Shown here piece by piece: positions 23,301-35,300 of a stretch of 64,000 nucleotides of DNA. The position numbers and the translations under genes were made by a program. Every line of letters begins with the position of its first letter. Position 1 is the stretch's first letter. Under the pieces are notes generated by a model. The model saw nothing but the letters and a program-made list of their open reading frames with translations. It did not search any database and was not told the origin of the DNA. The DNA comes from Bimastos eiseni. Taxonomy: Eukaryota; Annelida; Clitellata; Crassiclitellata; Lumbricidae. The stretch covers positions 31,684,818 to 31,748,817 of the forward strand of contig OY365806.1 of NCBI GenBank assembly GCA_959347315.1, written 5' to 3'.

Positions 23301-26300
23301 CTTATTCCTTTATTCGTCCTTCTGGTCCTCATTCTCACCTTCCTCTTTCTTCTTCTCTACCTCCTAATTTTCTTCCTTCCATTTCCTACTCTTCTTTCAC
23401 CCTCTTCCTACTTCTCCCGGTCGTATTCCTCCTCCTCCTTCTCCTCCTCATCCTCGCCCTTTTCCACTCGGCCACTTATTCGTGCGTCATCCAGGGCATC
23501 CACCCAAGGCTCCAAAGCTTCTAAGATGCAGAGGTCGTCCGAGGTCAGCTGACGTCACGTAGGGTAGTCCGGGATCACGCAAGGTCGTCGGCGTTATTTC
23601 CAGCGGCTAATCGAGTTGATTAGGGGACGTCGTGACTACGTCACATTGGGAAATTCGCGCTGATCTCGTGTCTACGTAAACACATCCATCGTATCTTAAC
23701 GTGTTGTGAGTAAATGAGTAGCTTGGTATAGGCTCAGTTTCGTAAGGCTGCAGATCGGTTGATAAGGCTAGGTTGGTCAATAGATAGGTAAATTAATGAG
23801 GGGTAGGTAGATGGGTTTGTGAGTGTGCGTTGGTAGGTAGATAGGCACGTGTGCATGTGAATAAGATGATAGAAGGAAGGTATACTAGACAGGAGGTATA
23901 GGTGGGTTGATGCATAGCTAGGTAAAGGACATGCATTTATTGCCACCCCTCTTTCTATCGGATATGCAACCGTGCTTCTCGAATGGATTATATCATGTTG
24001 ATTTCCAATTTGACCATCATCGATCGATGTTTTTTGGCAATTAAGATTATTGTCACTACAGAAGTCATTGGATTAGATTAGATCAGATCACTGCCAGGCA
24101 TCTTAATGACATATTATGATTGAATGCCAGAATGATGTTTGGTTGTGACTCACAATAACTGCCTTTTCCACCAGACAGTTGACATGTCATTGTGTATCCT
24201 AGCGAATTAGTTTATTCCATTACCAATAATTTGTTGATTATTGGAATGACTTCTGGGCTAAGAAGTGCTGTTCGTAGCAGAACCTTTTTACATTGAGCTT
24301 TTTCTGGTTCCACATACTTGTGGGGAGCGTTTGACAGACTGGAATGAGCCGGACAACTGGTGACAGTGAGCATGCTTGAACGGAGAGTTATTACAGAAGC
24401 GTAATGAAGAAATGTTCATCGGAGAATTACAATAGATAGAACGGGCGGAACTGCATGAGTGCTCCGATGAATAATGGACGAGGCGAGATCGGCCGGTTGG
24501 AGAATCTGGAAAGAATTAAGCGATGCTGATTTCCGGCTTAGCGAATGGAACGAAGTTTAGCCATCTGAGATTAAAGATAATTATGTGGGATTATCAGTGT
24601 CGCTTGGATTGATTAGAAAATGTGTTTTTCCATCATTTGCAATCTTTACGTTGTTGAGGAAACATTTCGATGTAGAAGATGAATGTTTCAATTGCTATAG
24701 GGTGTATGTGAATCTGCAGTAATTTTTTTACATGGACATTGTGTTAAGTTGAAGTAGGTTAATTTCTCAGTTGTCGCATGACTATTTTATCTTAAATGGA
24801 CCAATTAATTAATTGAAATTAATTTAATTTGTAAATTTTTTAAATATTTTGTTCAGTTTTACCATGTGATTGACTGGCCAAAAGTGTAAACTTTTCAGGG
24901 ATTGCAAATGCCTTAATTCTGCCGGTTAATTCAGAAGTGTGCTGCTGATCTATTGCTTAATTGAGTTGTGGTTTAAATATTTGCTGATTTGGTTTTAGTA
25001 TTTTTGGATTTTGTGAAAACATTAGTTAGTCTGAGGTTCATGATTTAATGAATTTTTGTTAAATATTTCTCAAATATAATTAAAATATTTCTTTTCATGG
25101 GTTTCAGCTTACTTCGAGTTTTATTGTCATAAAATCAAGGATTGTATTTGACTCATTTTCTTTAGTTTTGATTAAATGGTCCTTGGTTGAGATAGAAGGT
25201 ATATCTCTGATTTGATTATTGTATTTTTCACTTATGAGATTACTCTAAGAAATGCTAAAGCAGAAGATGACGGTGAAAACCGGAAGTTGTTTATTCTGCT
25301 CTCATCCGATCTCTTTATGGTCGTGTTTGGCTACCGCCACAAGGGTTGCCTTCTGCTCAGAATACTGATGCGCGTCCGGTCAATCAATTCTTTATGACTT
25401 CTGATTTCGGGCTTTTGCAGTGACATGTGCAGTTCATTAGCCCAATGGCTCGACCGTTGCTATGGGGTATATGTGAATCGCCTAAGCCCAACAGATTGAA
25501 CACAATGTTTGTTTTACCATCTGGAACGGTGCATTGGGGTATTGGCATCTTGATCCCCCACCGAGAGATGTGATCACTGTCCCATGTGCTGTGTTGCAGT
25601 GTGCATCTTGCTAAGGCAAGAATGGTAGGTCCTGTGGTAAGAGTAATGTGGGTGAGAAAGGTATGTTAAGTCAAAGAGGGATATAGGAGGATAGGGATGG
25701 TACATGGAGCAACTTTAGGTAAGTTCTTGGTCCAGCATGACTCCAGGGTCCCGGACAACAGAGGAAAAAGAAAAAGGCGAAGTCAGCGATAATGGCGTCT
25801 AGGTCCAGCTTCATAAGCTGCTGTCGATTGCCCAGCCAGATAAATTGGGTTATTGGTGGTTGACATCCAGGCATCTGTTACATTATAAAATTCTGTGTTA
25901 TGCTATGAACTGTTTTAGAATGTCATGTAAAATAAGTCAATAGGGTAAGAGGACAGTCGAGGTAAGCTAAGTTAAAACCACACAACGCAAGGTCAAAAGT
26001 TGATCTCTGTTTATTGATTGAACTCAGTGGAGTGTGTTGTTGTCTTTGTGATGCAGATGAACGACATTCTTCATCCTCTTCCTTCAACAGCCACTTATCC
26101 GCAACAAAAGACCACCCACATGCCAATGCAGAAGAGAAGACTAGGAGGCAACATCACTCGCATGATAACCCAACAGCATCTCGGAGGCGGAACAATGTCC
26201 TCCTGGTGGTCAAGGAGGATCTGAACGTGAAGCACCAATTCCACGATGAGCAAGCAAGCCTGGAAGCAAAGGAGCAGAAACATGTGGAACTCTCTGGACA

Positions 26301-29300
26301 AAGCCAGCAGTCACATATGGAAAATGGGGATGAGAAGAACCTGCTGGCTTGTACAAGAAAAGACTTGGAGAGGATGGCGAAAGGACTGATGAGGCAAAAG
26401 TGCATCCGTACTGGAAACAAAGACTGTGATAATAGCACTGAGTGTTAGTCTGTTAGCTCTCAGGACTTGATCATTCATCATTCAGTTTCGTAGTACTTGG
26501 CATAAGCTCGGACTTGAACAAACAATGGGTCTGAGGATTTTCAGATTTTCTGTTTTGAAAACGAAATAGTATTTTTTAATGTACAAAACCACAATTAACC
26601 CAAGTGAAAACAGAAAACTATAATTCTTATTTACAAAGCAGCAATTGACCTAAATAAAAACAAAAATACTATAATTTTTATTTAAAAAACAGCAATTGAC
26701 CTAACTAAAAACACAAATACCACTACTGTTAGTAATTGGTAGTTACTATTTCCTGATGTCAACTAGGGAAAAACTAAAAAAATTCATAAAATGTTTGGAA
26801 ATTGCCAAATCAAGAGAATGATACTAGTTTTAAATATTCTAAACTCGGTTTGGACTTGGCAAAATTCAACTCCCAAGACTCGGTATTCATATTCTGCAAG
26901 AAATTAAAACTTGGTTCATTGCTAACTAATTCAGTCACTCATCCTGTGCTAGGAATTCCTTCAAATTTCTCTGAAGAATCGTTCCCTCACATTGCATTGA
27001 ATTGAAATCATTCAATCAATCAGTTAAACTTGATATTATGCCTTTTCAAGAAATCGACTCTGTGCTAGCCTATGCTAGATTAAATGTAATTTTAACGAAT
27101 AAGTTGCAACAGTTACCAAAACAGTGTACAGCAAATGAAAGAGTCACCTGTGATGGGCCCTAAGCACAAGTGTGGAACCAACCAACAAATTAATTATCGT
27201 CGACAGCTGACATACCATACCATAAACATCAGAAGGGATATTTTGATGCAATCACATGGCTTAGGTAGTCTGCAAAAAAAATGCGTCTTTAATGCACAGA
27301 ATCCTTTACAAAGCTGACGAATAAGTTCGGTATGCAAACCTAGCACTAGAGAACTCCAGCATGTTCAAAGTTATTGAGCAAATTCTGCATTTAAATGTTA
27401 ATATTCGTCAAAACGATGCAGTCAATATGGGTGATTATAACTTGGACAATTAAATACATTGTGTCACATTGTTTAGACTGGTGAGTTGCGCCATCAGATC
27501 AGGAGATTCCATAATACCAATATATACGGTCTACATACACTTGAATTATATTACCTTGCATTATATTACAGGGCACCAGCAGGCTGCAAATGACCTTTTT
27601 GCTGACCTTGACTTCAACTCTGACCTTAGTATAGAGTTGCTTGAGCTCTATACGGATGAGCAGCCTGTGAGTGAGAGCGATCGCCTCCAGTCGAAGGTCT
27701 GTCGTCTCCAGGACCTCATCACCTTCTATGACACCAATCAGGATGCCCTTCTGTCCCTATCCGAGTTCTACTCTGCCCTTGGTAAATCCAATCAATCAAT
27801 CAATCAATGCCAATTAATATTCATTGTATCATGCTGGCAGGTCGCAACTTGTGACTAGTTTAATATCGGGCATTGATCAGTAGCAAAAATGTTCTCTACT
27901 CTGACGGTCAATTACTTAATGCGTTGATAGAATGATATGAGTGTGAATGTAAGTTCTGATAACGAATGAGATATAGGTCGAATATGATGCGATTAGTTGG
28001 TGTTTTTAAATAATAATAATAATAATAATACAGGGCATAAAATTATGATCATCCTTGATCAGTCTTAACTCATTGCAGAGACGATGTAGCTTGGAGGATA
28101 CAGCTCACGCAGAACATGACTTCCATTTGCGCTTATAACCCCCATCCACCACCAGCTCCACAGCGGTGGGAAAGTCAGAACCAATAAGGCCCCTGTGCTT
28201 TGTCCTGGCTATATGTCGTTTTATTCTTTCTCTATCTTACCAATGGTTAACTGACTGACCGACCCAATGACTGACTGCACACTTGACCAAGTGACTGACC
28301 CACCGGCCAACGAATTAAATGTTAATTATTTAACCGATATATGATTATTCAGTTTATTCATCTGTCTACCTACCTTCCTGCTTACTTTGTTACTTATGTG
28401 ATTACTTACTTAATTTCCTATTGATTAATTAATTGATCTCTTCATACAAATTAATTTTATTCAAGAAAAAATGAATTATTTAATTTGTTAGGGGTGATTT
28501 TTGAATTATTAAGTTCATTCTTTCTTTCATTCAGTCATCTTGTCATTTACTGATTCATTATGATGTATTCTTGGTTACCAATCCACACAACTGATGATCC
28601 ATTCATCAAATGGCTCCCTCTATTGTCCTGCCTGAAAGCATGGTGCCTCATAAATCGTGAGCTGCTCTTTGGAGTTAAGGTCTTGTGGGCTTCGGATGCA
28701 GGAGTCGGATGGCGCTGTTCTATTGTCTTTCGTAAGATGAATTACTTCCTCTGGCCATTCACCACACATGAGTTTATTTGCAGCGTTTTTATTTCCTATT
28801 TTCATTAATTTCTTCTGTTCTTATTGCAATGATTAACTGTTTGTCGTTAGCTGTTCGTTATTTACCAGTGATATAAACCTGCTATCGTTGCAATTATGAT
28901 AAGATGGGCTGCTGGTTAATTATTCTACCACATGTTTTCGATTCAACCTTTTACTTTGCTTTCATTGTTGTTGTTGTTGTATGTTTGTCTGCTTTCTTAG
29001 GCGTCTTGGAGGAGGAGATCCGGGTGTCAAAGATTATTGTTGTTGCTGGAACCAGCCTCGAACTCAAGTGCGGCAGCTTGAATGGAACTGGAATTATTTG
29101 GAAGCGAAATGAAAGAACGCTGGGAGAAATCTACAATAATGATATCAAAGTAATTGCTTCTTCTTATGAATCAATAAATCAAATATGCCACCAAGCAAAC
29201 AATTGGTTAATTCATTCATTGAACTGATTATTCAGAACTTGTATTTGTTTGATAGTTTATTCATTTGTCAATCAAAATAAATGTAATCCTTAAATCATAA

Positions 29301-32300
29301 GTAAATTAAGAACTCTACTGATTAATTAAATCATTTATCAAAATCGAACATTAATGAATTTATTAATCTGTGGAGTACCATGTTAAATCTTCGTCAATTT
29401 AACTTTCCTGCTAAATGCCAGTATTTAGAAGTAGCACTTTGCCATAACTGACTTTTTGTCACCTCTCTTACCTACTTACCTCCGATTGTAGTAATAATTT
29501 CAGCTTAACGACACTTTGATAACAAAGATGAATTAGTGTCGCCCTCCTCCTTTATCCAGACTTTGAACTGGCTCTGTCAGTTTGGAAACAGTGGAGAAGT
29601 TACCGTTCATTACCTTAATTTATGTTCCCTTGATTTACCCAATTTGACCTTGTAAGCTTGTATGTCCTTGCTTTACCTAGCGTAACTTTCTTTTCCTACC
29701 TCAGTTTTCACACCAAACAATACATTGTTTCAATATACCTTACTTCCTTTTACCCTTGATACTTGACTAGCTACCTTCCACTACCTCATCGGTCCTTTGT
29801 TTGAGAGATAATTGTATTTCTTAGGTCTTGGATGATGGTTCCCTGTACATCCATGAAGTAACATTGAGTCACATTGGAAACTATTCCTGTGTCGATCATA
29901 ACAGCAATGAAGTCATTCGAAGTCACATGGTCCAAGTTCAAGGTTAGACAAGCTAGTAGAGAGAGGCAGACATACAAAAGTGCAGATATACAGATGGGTA
30001 TCCAAAATACAGGCATTCAATGAGGCAGGCAGAGAGAGGCAGTTGCCATAACTCAGAAAGACACTAGCTAAATATGTACAGATGCAATGAAGGGAAAAAA
30101 ATTTCAATTTTTCAGCTTGCTTCATTACCCGATAATCTAGTGGTTAGCGTGAAGGACTATCATACCAGAGGTGGGGCTGAAGTCCCCAAGATAGAATTAT
30201 AATGCAAAATATCTGCTAAAGTTGCACCCACTGGCACAGTACAAAAAGTAAAATGAGATGTAAAAGGAGCAGCCTACAGAACGAATGCTGTCCACAACAA
30301 GGTCTGAAAGTGAGGAAGGATACTGGCCAGTAACTATGCAAAGACTAATTAATAAATGTCACTAAAGCTGCAATGGTCTCTTGGTGGTAGCTTGCCACAG
30401 AGGTTCTCAAAGTGTGGTCTATAAAGTATAGACGATCTGGCTGGTGGTTACTCAATATTCCCAGAACGTCTGTCTCTCTGTATATAACGTGTTGGTATGT
30501 TGTTGCAGTTCGATAAATTGCATTCTAGTTTGTTTGTCTAATACTATATCTCTCCTTTGGTTTGTTCGTTTTTTAAGAAAGCATATATTTACTTTTGGGG
30601 TCTCTTTGTTCATTTCTGATAAATATCTTTTGGATATATTAGTTAGGTAGTCTTCGTTAAGTTTGACTCAAATCTCCGGAACTAATGGATACAACTGAAA
30701 GTATTCAAGGAACTGCTTTCTTGTATTATGTTATAATGCTTCCTTTAATTTTTAAAATTTTCTTTTAACGGAATAAAATGAATTTGAAATATTTTTAATG
30801 GAAATTCAATTAATTGGCATATAACATTTTGCATTCTTTATCAGTTCTACCAGTCGTTAGGGTCAGTCCTCTGACGCAGTTCCACACTTCTGGCAGCACA
30901 AGCACCCTTCGGTGCCACTCCGAGGGCGTCCCTCGTCCGAGATTGTCGTGGGACTTCAACGAGTCTCCGGTTCCAAACAATCCAAATCACTACCTTCTGC
31001 TAAGTGAGTGATCCAATTTTCTTCATTAACATCTAATGTAATCTAATCTCCATTATGATGTTATCTAATAAAATGTTGTTCATCTAGTCTAGTCTAATTG
31101 GTCAAATCTACTCTAATATATCATCAGAGAAAATAGCATATTTTGTCTGTCCTTTGCTCTGCCTTGAGTGCCTAATGCCACCACCATTGTTTTCCTTCTG
31201 GAATTTGTATCTATTGCTTTCTACTTTTGCACTTGTTTACTCTATTAGTCTATGTTGATTGATGTCCCTGAACAGTATTTTTAATTACAGTTTGAACTGT
31301 TTACTTTAAATTTTTTAATTCGTTAGTGCAGTTACCATAAGGAACTAAGCACCGATCGATGGCCAATTACTGTCTCAGTTGATTGCTTTCCAACTAGATT
31401 GCCAGTACTGTGATTGCTTTTACCTGGAATGTGCACCTTGATTGCTTTTGCACTTGCACAGATCACAACCACACCTTGCTGATCAAAGACTCACAATACC
31501 TGAAAGACACAGGCGCTTTCAAGTGCAAGGCGCACAATGCGGCTGGCACCTCACAGGACATAGCCACTGTATTTGTTGAGAACTCCGATGTGCCAAAATA
31601 TGGAAGAGGTATGTTGTTCATCCAGTACCAGCACATCATCCGATCTGATTACCCTTTAGACTTTTCTATACAGTCAATTTCACTCTCATTGTTCTTTCAT
31701 TTAGAGATTATAATACAGAACCCCTTTCAAGATGGATAACTAATTGATTAGGTTCAATTTAATTAGCGAATCGATTAAACAAACAGTTGATTCTAATCCT
31801 AATGGATTGGCTACAAGATTTTGCTACTTTTATTTCTAATGATTATTAAATCTCAGTAGCTAATTCTAATTCAATTTGCATGGCAATTCAACTGACGGTG
31901 CCCATCTCTGGCCCTTTAAGACAATCTACTCAGTAGTGCCCCCAATCCAACCCTGACTATAATATAGAAGGTATTATATTGTAATACCTTCTTTTGAATA
32001 GAATAGAACATAGTGGAATGTCTTGAAGGCAAGTGGAACAAAATGAATTGTATGTATCAGTGAACAGTATTTTGTGCATATTTTACAACCGCAAGTTCGA
32101 CAGTTCTGCCTTTGAGCTCCGAGAGGTTGAGAAAAGTGAGAGGTTGCCACTTTATTTGTGACCATGACGTCCCAGACTGGATTTCAGCTTAAATCCCATT
32201 ACATTAAGTTGAGATCATCAGTTTTCTTGTAATTGGTTATGGTTGTCGTTATTATTTTACTGTCATTACTAATTTTTTCTATTTGTATTTTAGTGGAAGA

Positions 32301-35300
32301 TCCCTACGAGCTCTTCCTCGTCTTTCATGACGACGGATACAGCGTCCACGAACCCAGTCACTGTCACATCCAGCATGTTGTCACTGGAACGTTTGATGCC
32401 TTTAAGTTGCCAGACAATGCAAATGACAACCCGATCCGGAGCCTATGTGAGCCGAACAGGACTTGCTCGTGGGGTGATGCGATCAATGTCCAGAACAAGT
32501 TCATCTACGTCTCGCAGCCCAATCTTAATAGGATCGTGGTGATTGAAGTCCGTGATCGATTCAATCCAGTCGAAGTAAGATCAAGGGGTGATGAAGATCG
32601 GCAAAGTTGTTTAATTTTATTCAGATTGTAATTTTAATGATGACAGTAATAATCTTCATTTATTGATTTTAACTGACAATAGCGCAATATGATTAAAAGT
32701 ATAGTATAGTATGAACGAATGGTTATTATAGGAGTCGAATTTAACTGTACAGCAGCCAAGCAAGGCTTCATCGCATCCTGCATCAATATTGTGGTATTGT
32801 CTTCATCATCATGATCATCCTTGATCAGCACCATGTTACCGTATTCAAGTTTTTTTTTCATGGTGATCATCATTATATGATAATTGTCATCATCAGTTGC
32901 TATTGTTGACACTATTGTCTTCTAAGTTTGAGGAGGCATTGTTTCACAGATCATTCCAATGGATCAGATGCCAGTGCAGGTGGTCTACGTTGATCATCTG
33001 GATGAGATCTGGGTTACCTGCTGGAACCAGATTCAAAGAGACGGTGCCTCCAAGACAAGTCTCATCATCCGCCAAGCCAGCTCTGACATTCAGCATCATA
33101 CAATTCACACGCAGCCTACGCAAAACTCCTTTCCCCCGGTGAGACATCTGGTCAGGGTTAGAGGAAGATCTTTCAAGTTATAGGAAGGTTAAGGTTAATC
33201 AATGTTGAAAAAGTTAAGGTCAGTGGGAACGACAAGGTCAAAAAAGTGTTCGTAAATTCATAGTTTTATGTAGTACAACTCAACTCTGTTGAGTGTCTGT
33301 ACTCTGCTGTACTGCCATAGATTGCATTGTACTACATTGCACTTAACTACATTATACTATACTGATTATAGTATATCCTGGTACATTGCATTTTGTATTG
33401 TAGTTTAGCACCATCTATCTACCACCTAACAGTGCGCTGAATCACCACTTCCGCTATGGCTATGCAGTGGACGGCTCAAACACAGCGACCTACAAGGTTG
33501 ACCTGGTTGCGAAAAAAGTTGCCCGTGTGGTCAACCTCAGTTGTAGCCCTGTCTCCATGGCATTTGTTGCATTGGGTCTGTTCTTCTCCCTGATTTGATT
33601 TGTTCTGATAAGGATATGATTTGTTTTCTCTCATGAGGACATAGGTATGGTAAGGTGCAAGTTAGGCAGTGTTTTAGTTGTCTGAAGGAATTGGGATGCA
33701 ACCCCTTAGCTATTTTGCTGACCCCTCAGGTGAGTAACTGAAAAGATGTTGAGTTCTCAGACAACTGAATTATCTCATGAGTCATTGGCTGTTTGAAGTG
33801 CAACATATTTAATCATAATTGTAACTGCAATCTTAAAATTTCTACAGCGCCCACAAAAGCGAAGTTACGGGAACCAGCTTACTTACAACAATGAGGTTTT
33901 GAACTGTGTTGTTTCACAAACATCAACCCTCCTCTGCTCTATTTTGCTATCTGAGACACTGAAGTTAGGTAAGTTGAGATTATAAAGGTAAGAAGATATG
34001 TAAAGTAAGGAAGATGAGGTGGGCAAGACATGGAAGTTTTGATATGAAAATTATGATAAAAATAGCTCAGGTATGGAAGGTAAGATGAATAAGTTGCATA
34101 TTGATTACTGCCTTGATAAGCATCATTTCTCTGAGTTTTTTTTTTTATGTCGTATATGGATGTTGAATACATAAACAAAGGTATTGGAAGGCGATCAATG
34201 GATGGATGGGTAAATTTAAAAAAAAATTGATGGATGGATTGGTTGACGGATGGATGAATATGGTAGGTAAGGTAGGTAGGTAGGTAGGTTGGTCGATGAA
34301 TGGATGGATGGATGGTTGGACGATCGATCATTAGACAGATTGAAAGAGAGTTTCTGTTATTTCTTCGTGCAGGTGGTAAAGTGGTCATGAACTGTGGCAG
34401 CCACGCTTCAAGAGTTGTAGTCGTGGACCACTTGACAGATGAGGTTCTTCAGGTGCTGAATGTCACAGGTGACCCTTATGTGTCACCTGACTCACGATTC
34501 CTAGTCACTGTTGACAAAGCAGCAAGAAAGATCTCTGTCTTCACAGTCAGTGATGAAGGTAAATTAAAATGCCTGGTAGAGGATCTGAGTCTTGCTCTCA
34601 GTTTCAATTTATTTAGCACTCTTTTCTTCCTATCTCTACTTTCCTTCTCATCGTCCTTCCCCTTCTTCCTTGTTCTTTCCCTAATACCTTAATCGCTGCT
34701 GTTAATTGGGCCACTAGTTTGAAATGCCAACAGAAGGAAGTGATAGCTCTGTGTGAATATTCTGCTGTGCCAACAACAGAGGTCGGTGTGGATTGAAGGG
34801 GAGTGCAGCCACGGTGTCTATCTCCGGAGCATCCCATACGAAGACACGGCTAGTCTGCCATGGAATGAGCATTAGATCCTTCTCCTTATTAATGTGAAAA
34901 CTTGCAGTTTACAATGAGTTGCATAAAAACACGAATTTAGGCTTTCATCTATACCTAAATAAGTTATGAAGTTGAACATTAATATACCTCATTCCCTTGT
35001 GTGTACAGTATGACATTGTTTTGCACTTCCTGTCTGACCAGGCGCAGTGGTGTATGGTTTCGACGTGAACCCTGATCTCTTGGTCAGCGACGTTGCTTTC
35101 CTGGCCTCAGACACTGGCTATGATTTCTTTGCCAGTTCTTCCGACAGGAACGGCGTTCTCTGCATTGACCTCTCGACTGGATTGGTCGAAACCCTCGAAG
35201 GTAAATGAGACACTTGGAACAGTCGTTGTCTTCATCATGGTCATCATGGTCATTCTTGTCATTATCGTCATTGTCGTTGTCTGTCATCATCAACTTTGCA

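Noticed and set aside
23154..23552. Ser/Leu/Phe-rich membrane-like protein
   Set aside because: Produced by a polypyrimidine tract within an intron; no signal peptide plus domain, no homology recognised.
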